Positions 15,830-24,304 of a stretch of 64,000 bases of DNA are shown one piece after another. Position numbers and translations under genes: made by a program. The stretch is from Nocardioides rotundus (GTDB taxonomy: Bacteria; Actinomycetota; Actinomycetes; Propionibacteriales; Nocardioidaceae). Within the stretch, counting starts at the first letter, position 1; every line of letters begins with the position of its first letter. Below the pieces are notes generated by a model. It was not told the DNA's origin. It worked only from the letters and a program-made list of their open reading frames with translations, and made no database searches. The stretch is taken from NCBI RefSeq assembly GCF_019931675.1, contig NZ_CP082922.1, positions 1,116,001 to 1,180,000 of the forward strand, read 5' to 3'.

Positions 15830-16459
15830 TCAGTCGGCCGCTTGCTGCTGGAGGGCGAGCAGCCGCTCGAGCTCGGACACCGGGTCGGTGTGGTCGTCGA
15901 CCCGCAGGTCGACGGCGAGGTCGTCGAGGCCGCCGTACCCCGCGTCCTCGCGGACCACGAGGAGGGCGGCGGACTGCCGGCCGCGGCGGTCGCCCCCGGC
16001 CTCGTCGCCGGCGCGCAGCGCGGCGAGCAGCCGCTCGGCGAACGGACGGTCGGCCGAGGAGAGCCAGGCGTCCTCCATGGCGGTCAGGACCTGCTCCCCG
16101 GCCAGGATGTTGCCCTGTACGGCGTATCCGGGACCCGTCCGCGACCCGGCCCAGTCGATGCAGTCGGCGCCCGTGTGCGAGGCGGCCTGCCCCTCGACGT
16201 CGACGATCCCGACCTGGCGGACCTCCCGGTCGGGGTCCTCCTCGAGCAGGCGCTCCAGGGCGATCTCGGCGGTCGCGCCCTCGTCGAGGTGGGCCAGCGC
16301 CAGCCCCTTGTAGGCGACGTTGGCCTCGGCCTGGGTCGCGATGGCGCCGACACCCGCGACGGCCGCGGGCACGGGGCTGCCAACGGCGAGCAACTTCGAG
16401 GCGACGGCCACGCCCCAGGACTCGCCGTCGTCGGATCGGGCCACGATGGAGAAGGTCAC
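15830..16459 (-). CDS. DUF1028 family protein (Ntn-hydrolase-like)
   Basis: A 209-residue protein covering the complete DUF1028 domain: MTFSIVARSDDGESWGVAVASK at the start, PAAVAGVGAIATQAEANVAYKGLAL, VDVEGQAASHTGADCIDWAG and GYAVQGNILAG. The fold resembles the Ntn-hydrolases; some relatives are annotated as putative peptidases, but activity is unproven. GTG start with TAGGGT seven nt upstream, so probably leaderless. It is a single-gene unit 20 bp from the pfp stop. Confidence 0.85.
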   Translation of the reverse strand: MTFSIVARSDDGESWGVAVASKLLAVGSPVPAAVAGVGAIATQAEANVAYKGLALAHLDEGATAEIALERLLEEDPDREVRQVGIVDVEGQAASHTGADCIDWAGSRTGPGYAVQGNILAGEQVLTAMEDAWLSSADRPFAERLLAALRAGDEAGGDRRGRQSAALLVVREDAGYGGLDDLAVDLRVDDHTDPVSELERLLALQQQAAD

Positions 16460-16466
16460 GGGGACG

Positions 16467-16472
16467 ACCCTA
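16467..16472 (-). promoter_or_regulatory. -10 element of DUF1028 gene (leaderless)
   Basis: Minus-strand TAGGGT, 7-nt spacer, GTG at 16459. The hexamer falls between the DUF1028 start and the pfp stop. Confidence 0.5.
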
Positions 16473-16479
16473 GGGGCTC

Positions 16480-17697
16480 TCAGCCGACGAGCTCACCCAT
16501 GGGCTGGCCGATCCGCTCCATCATCGAGCGGAACCACGGCTGCGAGGGGTCGAAGGGCTTGTGCCCGGCGATCCGCTCGAACTCGATGCACCGCAGCTCG
16601 TCGCCCCGCGCCTCGTCGTTGCCGATGACGCCGGCCTCACCGCGCCGTGCGCAGGCGACCGCGAGGTCGGCCATCTCGCGGATCAGGGCGAGGTCCTCGT
16701 CGTTGGCGGCGGCGGAGCGGGAGAAGTATCCGGACTTCTGCACCATCTGCTTCTCCGCGCCGATCCGCTGGGCGAACTGCTTCGCGAACCACTTGCCCGG
16801 GTTGATCGTGTCGAGCTTCACGTGGCCGAACGGGTCGCGCTCCACCTCGACGCCCTCGCTCTGCAGCTCCTCGATGATCTCGGGGACGCCGGCGCCCTCG
16901 GAGAGGAAGATGTTCACGCAGTCGTTCTCGTCCATCAGCGCGCCGAGGCGGGCCGCCTCGGCCTCGAGGTCGATGGCGACCTCGGGGATGTAGAGCGCGT
17001 GGATGTCCCACTTCTCCGGCGTGAGTCCGATCGAGGGCAGCCACTCCTGCCGGTCGTGCCAGGCCAGGTAGTCGCGCGCCGCGGCGGCGGCCAGCCACCC
17101 GCTGTTGCGGCCCATCACCTCGTGCACGATCAGCATCCGCGGGCTCGACCCGTGCTCGGCGAGCACGTGCTGGGCGAACGCGGACGCCTCCTGCGCGGCG
17201 GTCAGCGCGCCGAGGCTCTGGCGGATGGGGACGATGTCGTTGTCGATGGTCTTGGGCAGGCCGACGACGGTCAGGTCGACGTCGTTCTCGCGGAGGTACG
17301 CCGCGAGGTCGGCCGCGGCGGTGTTGGTGTCGTCGCCGCCGATGGTGTGGAGCACCGACACGCCGTCCTCCTGAAGCCGCCGGGCGGCGACCTCCAGGGC
17401 GGTCTCGTCGGGCCCGATCAGCCCGCGGCGCCGGTTGTCCTCGTCGTTGGTGAGCTTGACCCGGCTGTTGCCGATCGGGGACCCGCCGAAGCGGTCCAGG
17501 ACGGCGATGTCACGCCGTGCCTGCTCGTCCACCACGATGCTGTCCCCGGTGAGCAGGCCGTGGTAGCCGTGCCGGTAGGCCACGATCTCCACCTCAGGCG
17601 CGGCCGCGGTCCAGCCCTGGACCAGGGCACCCACGGCGGCGGAGAGGCACGGCGCGTACCCGCCGGCGGTCAGCATCGCGACACGAGGTGCAACCAT
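16480..17697 (-). CDS. pfp: Pyrophosphate-dependent 6-phosphofructokinase
   Basis: A 405-residue enzyme that interconverts fructose 6-phosphate and fructose 1,6-bisphosphate. GGDDTN at 120-125 has the second Asp that marks PPi-dependent enzymes, where ATP-PFKs have GGDGS. PKTIDND at 148-154 carries the catalytic Asp and Lys. MGRNSGW follows. The long form without a duplicated half fits bacterial Pfp. ATG 17697 is chosen because TACTCT lies 7 nt before it. The reaction would be reversible and save ATP. Confidence 0.9.
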   Translation of the reverse strand: MVAPRVAMLTAGGYAPCLSAAVGALVQGWTAAAPEVEIVAYRHGYHGLLTGDSIVVDEQARRDIAVLDRFGGSPIGNSRVKLTNDEDNRRRGLIGPDETALEVAARRLQEDGVSVLHTIGGDDTNTAAADLAAYLRENDVDLTVVGLPKTIDNDIVPIRQSLGALTAAQEASAFAQHVLAEHGSSPRMLIVHEVMGRNSGWLAAAAARDYLAWHDRQEWLPSIGLTPEKWDIHALYIPEVAIDLEAEAARLGALMDENDCVNIFLSEGAGVPEIIEELQSEGVEVERDPFGHVKLDTINPGKWFAKQFAQRIGAEKQMVQKSGYFSRSAAANDEDLALIREMADLAVACARRGEAGVIGNDEARGDELRCIEFERIAGHKPFDPSQPWFRSMMERIGQPMGELVG

Positions 17698-17704
17698 GCC
17701 TTCC

Positions 17705-17710
17705 AGAGTA
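17705..17710 (-). promoter_or_regulatory. -10 element of pfp (leaderless)
   Basis: Minus-strand TACTCT, 7-nt spacer, ATG at 17697. GGAAGG in the spacer is too close to the ATG to serve as a ribosome-binding site. Confidence 0.45.
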
Positions 17711-17823
17711 GTTAGATCGATCCAAGAATGGAAAGATCCGGGCGTCCCCGCACGCCTGCTGGTCACCTGCCGGTGATGTGGGTCACGATGAGTCACTATC
17801 TGCACCCGGAAGGGGAGAACCTG

Positions 17824-19308
17824 ATGAGTTCGACCACGTCATCGGAGCATCCGGCGAACGACGCACCCGACACGCCGGAGCTCAAGCGCGTCCTCGGGCC
17901 CAAGCTGCTGCTGCTGTTCATCGTCGGCGACATCCTCGGCGCCGGCATCTACGCCGTCACCGGGACCATGGCCGCCGGCGTGGGCGGGATCGTCTGGCTG
18001 CCGTTCCTGCTCGCCTTCGTCGTCGCCACGATGACCGCCTTCTCCTATCTCGAGCTGGTGACGAAGTACCCCCAGGCCGCGGGTGCCGCGCTCTACACCC
18101 ACAAGGCGTTCGGGATCCACTTCGTCACCTTCCTGGTCGCCTTCGCCGTGGTCTGCTCCGGCATCACCAGCGCCTCGACCTCGGCCAACACGCTGGCCCA
18201 GAACCTCTTCGGCGGGCTCGCGGTCAACGGCATCTGGAGCGACGAGACCGCCGACGGCATCGTCAGCACGGTGCCCAGCGGCGTGATGATCACGGTGGCG
18301 ATGGCGTTCATGCTGCTGCTGGCGGCGATCAACCTGATCGGCGTCGGCGAGAGCGTGAAGTTCAACGTCGTGCTCACGCTGGTCGAGATGACCGCGCTGT
18401 TCATCGTCATCGGGGTCGGCTTCTACGCCCTGAGCCAGGGCGGCAACAACGTCGGCGAGCTCGTCACCTTCCGCGACGGCGGCGACAAGGGCATGTTCCT
18501 GGCGGTCACCGCGGCGACCTCGATCGCGTTCTTCGCGATGGTCGGCTTCGAGGACTCCGTCAACATGGTCGAGGAGACCAAGGACCCCGAGCGGATCTTC
18601 CCCAAGACGATGCTCACCGGCCTCGGCATGGCGGTCATCATCTACATGCTCGTGGCGGTCTCGGTCGTCCTGGTGATCCCGCCGGGCGAGCTGCGCAGCA
18701 TCGGCGAGGCCGAGGGCGCCGCCCTGCTCGAGGTCGTCTCGGTCGGCGCGCCGGGCTTCCCGATCGACCGGGTCTTCCCGTTCCTGGCCTGCTTCGCGGT
18801 GGCCAACACGGCGCTGATCAACATGCTGATGGCCAGCCGGCTGATCTACGGCATGGCCAAGCAGGACGTGCTGCCGCGGCCGCTGGCCGCCGTACTCCCC
18901 GTGCGGCGCAGCCCCTGGGCCGGCATCCTCTTCTCCACCCTGCTCGCGCTGGGGCTGATCTACTACGTCGCCCGCGACCCCGACAGCAACATCGTCGCCA
19001 ACCTCAGCTCGGTGACGGCCTTCCTGCTGCTGTGCGTCTTCGCGATCGTCAACATCGCCTGCATGGTGCTGCGCCGCAAGGAGGCCAACACGCAGTTCAA
19101 GTCGCCCGGCCCGCTGCCGATCGTGGCCGCTGTGCTCTGCATCTTCCTCGCCGGCCCGTGGGTCGACCGGGACGGTGTGGTCTATGAGATCGCGGGCGGC
19201 CTGATGCTCATCGGCGTGGTGCTGTGGGCGTTCACCTGGTTCACCAACCGGGCGTTCTTCGCCAAGCGCACGGGCTTCCGGGACCCCGACCACATCGAGC
19301 ACGACTGA
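17824..19308 (+). CDS. APC-superfamily amino-acid permease
   Basis: A 494-residue integral membrane protein with about 12 helices. AAGGGGAG precedes ATG by about 7 nt. Helix 1 has the unwound substrate motif GDILGAGIYAVTG (about 37-49), and NMVEETKDPERIFP is the characteristic cytoplasmic loop of APC transporters. The short hydrophilic N-terminus (about 30 residues) and C-terminus ending HIEHD are inside. It diverges from pfp over 126 bp in which GTCAC occurs three times (about 17760-17795), possibly regulatory. The amino acid carried is not predictable. Confidence 0.88.
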   Translation: MSSTTSSEHPANDAPDTPELKRVLGPKLLLLFIVGDILGAGIYAVTGTMAAGVGGIVWLPFLLAFVVATMTAFSYLELVTKYPQAAGAALYTHKAFGIHFVTFLVAFAVVCSGITSASTSANTLAQNLFGGLAVNGIWSDETADGIVSTVPSGVMITVAMAFMLLLAAINLIGVGESVKFNVVLTLVEMTALFIVIGVGFYALSQGGNNVGELVTFRDGGDKGMFLAVTAATSIAFFAMVGFEDSVNMVEETKDPERIFPKTMLTGLGMAVIIYMLVAVSVVLVIPPGELRSIGEAEGAALLEVVSVGAPGFPIDRVFPFLACFAVANTALINMLMASRLIYGMAKQDVLPRPLAAVLPVRRSPWAGILFSTLLALGLIYYVARDPDSNIVANLSSVTAFLLLCVFAIVNIACMVLRRKEANTQFKSPGPLPIVAAVLCIFLAGPWVDRDGVVYEIAGGLMLIGVVLWAFTWFTNRAFFAKRTGFRDPDHIEHD

Positions 19309-19321
19309 CCGGACCGCACGC

Positions 19322-19357
19322 ACGAGGGCCCGCCGGCGATCGCCGGCGGGCCCTCGT
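19322..19357. terminator. Perfect 36-nt palindrome, bidirectional terminator
   Basis: The stretch is self-complementary from end to end (18-nt arms centred at 19339/19340, core GGCGATCGCC). It separates the convergent permease and subtilase genes. There is no T-run; G/C content of the stem is very high. Confidence 0.8.
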
Positions 19358-19370
19358 CGCTCGTGGGGGC

Positions 19371-20414
19371 TCAGGAGGCGGTGGCCGCCTTCGCGTCAAC
19401 GATGCCGTGGCCGTAGGACGGCGTGAACGCGCCCGTGCCCACCAGCGGGGTGCGCGCGGTGCTGATGATCGCGTCCAGGACGCCCGCGCGGGTGCGGTTC
19501 TGGGCGTAGAGCAGCGCCGCCACGCCCGCCACGTGCGGCGTGGCCATCGAAGTACCGGCGTAGTAGTCGTAGTCGCCGTTCACCGAGCCGGTGCCGACCG
19601 GGACGGTGGAGACGATGTCCTCCTCCGCGGAGACCAGGCCCTGCCCGCCGGGCGCCGCGACGGCCATCAGGTCCGGCTTGATCGCGCCGTTGGAGAAGTA
19701 CGACGGCAGCTCGTTGCGGTCGGTCGAGGTGACGCACAGCGCCCCCGCCTCGAAGGAGGGCGTGTCGCAGACCGGGAAGGACTCGTTGCCGGCCGCGGCC
19801 ACGACCAGGACGCCCCGGGAGGTGGCGTAGGCGATCGCGTCCTTGACGCTGGACTCCACGCCGGTGATGGTCAGCGCCTGGAAGCCGGGCATCGCCCCGA
19901 GGCTGAGGTTCACGACGTCGGCGCCGTTGTCGGCGGCGTAGCGGATGCCGGTGGCGATCTCCTCGAAGGAGCCGGAGCCGTCCTCGAGCGCCTTGATCGG
20001 CATCACCTTCGCGTCCGGGGCCACCCCGGCCACGCCGCGGCCGTTGTCGGTGACCGCCGCGATGGTGCCCGCCACGTGGGTGCCGTGGCTGTCGGCGGGC
20101 TGCGCCTCGCCGTCCATGCCGACCCAGTCCCCGTTGCCGCAGGTGGCCCGCTGGGCGCCGCACCCGACGGTGGTGACGCCCGGCACCAGGTTGGCCTGGA
20201 GGTCGGGGTGGTCGAGGTCCACGCCGGAGTCGACGACGGCGACGACCGAGCCGGCGCCCGTGCTCGCGGGCCAGGCCTGCTCGGCGCGGATCTGGTCCAG
20301 GCCCCACTCCTTGGGCCGCAGGGGGTCGTTGGTCGCCGCCTGTGCGGGAGCGGCCGCGACGGCGGCCAGCGTGAGGCCGGCGGCGGCCGCGAGGAGTCGG
20401 TTCTTCAGGCGCAT
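19371..20414 (-). CDS. Secreted S8 subtilisin-like serine protease
   Basis: A 347-residue precursor. Signal peptide about 1-27 ending AQA. The triad is Asp62 in VDSGVDLDHPD, His110 in SHGTHVAGT and Ser289 in GTSMATPHVAG, with oxyanion Asn210 in AAAGNE. There is no long I9 propeptide: the mature domain starts soon after the signal peptide. Cysteines in VGCGAQRATCGNG and FPVCDTPSFEAGALC could form disulfides, as expected outside the cell. A GAAGGG ribosome-binding site lies about 6 nt before the ATG. A stand-alone scavenging protease is the simplest reading. Confidence 0.92.
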   Translation of the reverse strand: MRLKNRLLAAAAGLTLAAVAAAPAQAATNDPLRPKEWGLDQIRAEQAWPASTGAGSVVAVVDSGVDLDHPDLQANLVPGVTTVGCGAQRATCGNGDWVGMDGEAQPADSHGTHVAGTIAAVTDNGRGVAGVAPDAKVMPIKALEDGSGSFEEIATGIRYAADNGADVVNLSLGAMPGFQALTITGVESSVKDAIAYATSRGVLVVAAAGNESFPVCDTPSFEAGALCVTSTDRNELPSYFSNGAIKPDLMAVAAPGGQGLVSAEEDIVSTVPVGTGSVNGDYDYYAGTSMATPHVAGVAALLYAQNRTRAGVLDAIISTARTPLVGTGAFTPSYGHGIVDAKAATAS

Positions 20415-20542
20415 GGTTGCCCTTCGGTCGGGTGATCGGTCGATGGGGGACCAACGCGCGCCGAGGGTCCCGGGTTACGCCGTACGTCGTCCCCGGGCGT
20501 CCCGCCCCTCGGCTCGGATAGGTGGCGGGCGCCCGCTCCCCG

Positions 20543-20548
20543 TACCCT
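20543..20548 (+). promoter_or_regulatory. -10 element of DAHP synthase gene (leaderless)
   Basis: TACCCT, 6-nt spacer, GTG at 20555. Confidence 0.55.
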
Positions 20549-20554
20549 GGGCAG

Positions 20555-21895
20555 GTGAGCAGTCCCATCCCCGACCTGGCTGCGCTGCAGGCCCTCGGGC
20601 CCCTGCAGCAGCCGAGCTACCCCGACCGGGCGGCCGTCGACACGGCGGTGTCCCGGCTGCGCACCATGCCCCCGCTGGTCTTCGCCGGCGAGTGCGACGA
20701 GCTGACCGACAAGCTCGCGGCGGTGACCCGGGGGGACGCGTTCCTGCTGGCGGGCGGCGACTGTGCGGAGACCTTCGCCGGCGTGACCGCCGACAACGTG
20801 CGCAACAAGCTGCGGGTGCTCCTGCAGATGGCCGTCGTGCTCACCTACGCCGCCTCCGTGCCGGTGGTGAAGCTGGGCCGCCTCGCGGGGCAGTACGCCA
20901 AGCCGCGCTCCTCCGACACCGAGACCCGCGACGGCGTCACCCTGCCGGCCTACCGCGGCGACGCGGTCAACGGCTACGAGTTCACCCCCGAGTCTCGGAT
21001 CCCGGACCCGCAGCGGCTGCTCGACGTCTACCACGCCTCCGCCGCGACGCTGAACCTCGTGCGCGCCTTCGTCACCGGCGGCTACGCCGACCTGCGCCAG
21101 GTGCACACCTGGAACACCGACTTCGTCCGCAGCTCCGCCTTCGGCCAGCGCTACGAGAAGATGGCCGACGAGATCGAGCGGGCGCTGACCTTCATGCAGG
21201 CCATCGGCGCCGACCCCGACGAGTTCCACCGGGTCGACTTCCACTCCAGCCACGAGGCGCTGCTGCTGGACTACGAGCACGCGATGACCCGGATCGACTC
21301 GCGCACCGAGCGCCCCTACAACGTCTCGGGCCACATGGTGTGGATCGGGGAGCGCACCCGCCAGCTCGAGGGCGCGCACGTGGAGTACTTCCGGCACATC
21401 CGCAACCCGATCGGTTGCAAGCTCGGGCCGAGCGCGACCGCCGACGACGCGCTGGCGCTCGCCGCGAAGCTGAACCCGGAGAACCAGCCGGGCCGGCTGA
21501 CCTTCATCACCCGCTTCGGCGCCGAGCGCATCCGCGACGGGCTGCCGCCGCTGGTGGAGAAGGTGACCGCCGAGGGTGTGCAGGTGGCGTGGGTCAGCGA
21601 CCCGATGCACGGCAACACCTTCGAGGCCTCGACGGGATACAAGACCCGGCGCTTCGACGACGTGCTCGACGAGATCCAGGGCTTCTTCGACGTGCACCGT
21701 GCGCTCGGCACCGTCCCGGGAGGGATGATGGTCGAGATGACCGGCGATGACGTCACCGAGATCGTCGGCGGTGGCGAGGAGATCGACGAGGCCCGGCTGG
21801 CGCACCGCTACGAGTCGGTCGTCGACCCCCGGCTCAACCGGGTGCAGTCGCTGGAGCTGGCGTTCCTCGTCGCGGAGATGCTCCGCAAGGCCTGA
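20555..21895 (+). CDS. aroG: 3-deoxy-7-phosphoheptulonate synthase, class II
   Basis: A 446-residue first enzyme of the shikimate pathway, joining phosphoenolpyruvate and erythrose 4-phosphate. Class II landmarks are LLAGGDCAETFAG (metal Cys), KLGRLAGQYAKPRS, the GEYxFTPESR-like NGYEFTPESRI, SSHEALLLDYE, WIGERTRQLEGAHVEYFRHI, and WVSDPMHGNT with the metal His. Length matches the M. tuberculosis AroG type. GTG is chosen because TACCCT lies 6 nt upstream and the family begins near SIPDLAALQAL. Next comes threonine aldolase with its own promoter. Confidence 0.93.
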   Translation: MSSPIPDLAALQALGPLQQPSYPDRAAVDTAVSRLRTMPPLVFAGECDELTDKLAAVTRGDAFLLAGGDCAETFAGVTADNVRNKLRVLLQMAVVLTYAASVPVVKLGRLAGQYAKPRSSDTETRDGVTLPAYRGDAVNGYEFTPESRIPDPQRLLDVYHASAATLNLVRAFVTGGYADLRQVHTWNTDFVRSSAFGQRYEKMADEIERALTFMQAIGADPDEFHRVDFHSSHEALLLDYEHAMTRIDSRTERPYNVSGHMVWIGERTRQLEGAHVEYFRHIRNPIGCKLGPSATADDALALAAKLNPENQPGRLTFITRFGAERIRDGLPPLVEKVTAEGVQVAWVSDPMHGNTFEASTGYKTRRFDDVLDEIQGFFDVHRALGTVPGGMMVEMTGDDVTEIVGGGEEIDEARLAHRYESVVDPRLNRVQSLELAFLVAEMLRKA

Positions 21896-21908
21896 GGTGC
21901 CCGGCCGG

Positions 21909-21914
21909 TAGGTT
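21909..21914 (+). promoter_or_regulatory. -10 element of threonine aldolase gene (leaderless)
   Basis: TAGGTT, 7-nt spacer, GTG at 21922. Confidence 0.55.
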
Positions 21915-21921
21915 CGGTGCC

Positions 21922-22920
21922 GTGATCGACCTGCGCTCCGACACCGTCACCCGGCCCACCGACGCGATGCGCCAGGCGATGGCGCGGGCCGAGGTGGGCG
22001 ACGACGTCTACGGCGAGGACCCGACCGTGCGCGCCCTGGAGGAGCGGGTCGCGGCCACCTTCGGGCACGAGGCGGCGCTGTTCACCGCGACCGGGTCGCT
22101 GGCCAACGTGCTCGCGGTCCGCGGCCTGGTCGGACCCGGCGAGGAGGTGCTCTGCGAGTCCTCGGCGCACATCGCCCGTGCCGAGCTCGGCGCCCACGGG
22201 GCGATCGGCGGGGTGACCATGCGCACCTGGACCCACCCGCGCGGCGGGGTGGACGCCGAGTGGCTGCGGCGGCACTTCGCACCCGACCTGGGCCCCTACT
22301 TCGTGCCCACCGCCGCGGTGGCGGTGGAGAACACGCACAACTTCGTCGGCGGCACGGTGCTGCCCCTGGAGGACCTGCGGGCGCTGCGCTCCTGGGCCGA
22401 CGAGGTCGGTACCCGGGTGCACATGGACGGCGCCAGGGTCTGGAACGCGCACATGGCGACCGGCACGCCGCTGGAGGAGTACGGCGCCGCCGTGGACTCC
22501 CTCGCCGTGTGCCTCTCCAAGGGCCTGGGCGCCCCGGTGGGCTCGCTCGTCGTGGGGCCCGCCGATCTGGTCGCGGAGGCGCGGGTGTGGCGCAAGCGGC
22601 TGGGCGGCGGGATGCGCCAGGCCGGCGTGCTCGCGGCCGCCGGGCTGCACGCGCTGGACCACCATGTCGAGCGGCTGGCCGAGGATCACGCGAACGCCCA
22701 GCTGCTCGCCGAGGCCGCCGGCGTGGACCCCGCGCAGGTGGACACCAACATCGTGGTCCTCGAGACCGACGACGCGCCCGGCCTGGTGGCCGCTGCGCGG
22801 GAGGAGGGCGTGCTCACGGGGACCGTCGGCCCCCGGGTGGTCCGGCTGGTGACCCACCTGGACGTCTCCCGGGCGGACGCCGAGCGGGCCGCGACCGTCC
22901 TCAGCCGGCTGACCAGCTGA
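21922..22920 (+). CDS. ltaE: Low-specificity L-threonine aldolase (PLP)
   Basis: A 332-residue fold-type I PLP enzyme that splits L-threonine or L-allo-threonine to glycine and acetaldehyde. MIDLRSDTVTRPT is the family start, DDVYGEDPTV the substrate loop, HMDGARVWNA carries the PLP-ring Asp, and CLSKGLGAPVGS the Schiff-base Lys. Complete length. Its last 20 bp overlap the end of the opposing GNAT gene. Confidence 0.9.
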   Translation: MIDLRSDTVTRPTDAMRQAMARAEVGDDVYGEDPTVRALEERVAATFGHEAALFTATGSLANVLAVRGLVGPGEEVLCESSAHIARAELGAHGAIGGVTMRTWTHPRGGVDAEWLRRHFAPDLGPYFVPTAAVAVENTHNFVGGTVLPLEDLRALRSWADEVGTRVHMDGARVWNAHMATGTPLEEYGAAVDSLAVCLSKGLGAPVGSLVVGPADLVAEARVWRKRLGGGMRQAGVLAAAGLHALDHHVERLAEDHANAQLLAEAAGVDPAQVDTNIVVLETDDAPGLVAAAREEGVLTGTVGPRVVRLVTHLDVSRADAERAATVLSRLTS

Positions 22921-23380
22921 AGCGGCGGATCTCCGCGCCCTCGTGCAGGTGTGCCCGCTCGCCGGTGTCGGTGAAGCCGCGGGCCAGGTAGAGCCGCTGG
23001 GCGCGCCGGTTCGTGGCGCGGGTCCAGGCGCTGAGGCCGGTCCACCCGGTCCCCGGCGGCGGCTCCTGCAGGGCGCGGACCAGGGCGCTGCCGATGCCGT
23101 TGCCCCAGCGGGCGGGGGAGACGAACAGCATGCTGACGTGCCCGCGCTTGGGCTCGCCTGGCAGGGCGTCGCGGTAGGGCTCGGCGACCGCCATGCCGGC
23201 CGGCAGGTCGCCGTACATCGCGAGCAGCGGGACGGGCGCTGCGGCGATCTCCGCGGCGGCCCGCTCGCGCCGCTCGTCGCCGGGGGAGCGGTGCAGCGCC
23301 CGGAGCGCGTCGGCCCAGATGGTCACCGCGTCGACCCGGTCCTGCTCCGAGGCGATGGGGCGGACGGTCAGGCGGGGCAC
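22901..23380 (-). CDS. GNAT-family N-acetyltransferase
   Basis: A 159-residue protein. HVSMLFVSPARWGNGIGSALVRAL is the acetyl-CoA binding motif, and NRRAQRLYLARGFTDTGERA the C-terminal part. Leading sequence PRLTVRPIASEQDRVDAV is typical of the family. GTG start with TACCCT six nt upstream. Acceptor unknown. The C-terminal 20 bp overlap the threonine aldolase gene tail-to-tail. Confidence 0.82.
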   Translation of the reverse strand: MPRLTVRPIASEQDRVDAVTIWADALRALHRSPGDERRERAAAEIAAAPVPLLAMYGDLPAGMAVAEPYRDALPGEPKRGHVSMLFVSPARWGNGIGSALVRALQEPPPGTGWTGLSAWTRATNRRAQRLYLARGFTDTGERAHLHEGAEIRRFSWSAG

Positions 23381-23386
23381 CGGGTC

Positions 23387-23392
23387 AGGGTA
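23387..23392 (-). promoter_or_regulatory. -10 element of GNAT gene (leaderless)
   Basis: Minus-strand TACCCT, 6-nt spacer, GTG at 23380. Confidence 0.5.
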
Positions 23393-23404
23393 GAGGGGCG
23401 GCGC

Positions 23405-24304
23405 TCAGACGGCGAGATGCTGGACCTCGGCCTCGACCTTGCGGCGGGGTAGCAGCTCGACGACCAGCATCGCGGTCAGCACCATCAGGCCGCCCAGCAG
23501 CATCCGCCGGGACGGGTCCTCGCCCCCGAGGGTGACGGCGAAGAAGGCCGCGAAGACCGGCTCCATGCTCATGATGATCGCGGTCCGGGTCGGCGGCAGG
23601 TGCGCCTGCGCCCAGGTCTGACCGAGCATCGCCAGGCCGCCGGCGAAGACCGCCATGTAGATCACCGAGAGCCAGTCCGCGCCGGTCTGGGGGAGCACGA
23701 CGAAGCGGTCCCCGGTCGGGATGGTGGCGATGAAGCAGAGCACCGAGATCACCCAGATCTGCACGATCGACATGCCCAGCGCCTGGTCGGGGCGGGCCCA
23801 GGCGCCGAGCCCGACGATGTGCAGGGCGTAGAGCACCGCGGAGACCAGGGTGATGGCCTCGCCGTACCCGATCGAGAGGCCGTCGAGGGTGAGCACCGCC
23901 AGCCCGGCGGTCGCCAGCGCCACGGCGGCCCAGGTCATCGCGGTGATCCGGGTGCGCAGCAGCGCGGCCGCGAGCAGCGGGGTGAGGACGACGTACATCC
24001 CGGTGATGAAGCCGCTGACGCTCGCCGGGGTGTGCGCCAGGCCCGCGGTCTGGAGGATCTGCGCGAGGCCGTAGAGCAGGCCCAGCACGAGGGCGTGCCG
24101 GCGGGACTCGCGGGTGAGGCGGCCGAGCGCGCGGGGCGCGAGGAGCACCAGGACGACGCCGGCGATCGCGAACCGGACCGCCAGGAAGTCCAGCGTGGGG
24201 ACGCGGTCGAGCAGGTCGCGGATCAGGTAGAACGTCGAGCCCCACGAGGCGGTCATCGCCAGCAGCGCGGCGGTGGCGAGGAGGGTGGTACGCCGCTCGC
24301 TCAC
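23405..24304 (-). CDS. EamA/DMT-superfamily transporter
   Basis: A 299-residue membrane protein with ten predicted helices in two EamA repeats (about 8-140 and 150-285). Markers are WGSTFYLIRDLL in helix 1, FLAVRFAIAGVVLVLL in helix 2, and ASVSGFITGMYVVLTPLLAA and TRTAIIMSMEPVFAAFFAVTLGGE in the equivalent later helices. The family exports amino acids and metabolites. The GTG overlaps the nfo stop (GTGA 24301-24304), so both genes share one message. Confidence 0.87.
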   Translation of the reverse strand: MSERRTTLLATAALLAMTASWGSTFYLIRDLLDRVPTLDFLAVRFAIAGVVLVLLAPRALGRLTRESRRHALVLGLLYGLAQILQTAGLAHTPASVSGFITGMYVVLTPLLAAALLRTRITAMTWAAVALATAGLAVLTLDGLSIGYGEAITLVSAVLYALHIVGLGAWARPDQALGMSIVQIWVISVLCFIATIPTGDRFVVLPQTGADWLSVIYMAVFAGGLAMLGQTWAQAHLPPTRTAIIMSMEPVFAAFFAVTLGGEDPSRRMLLGGLMVLTAMLVVELLPRRKVEAEVQHLAV

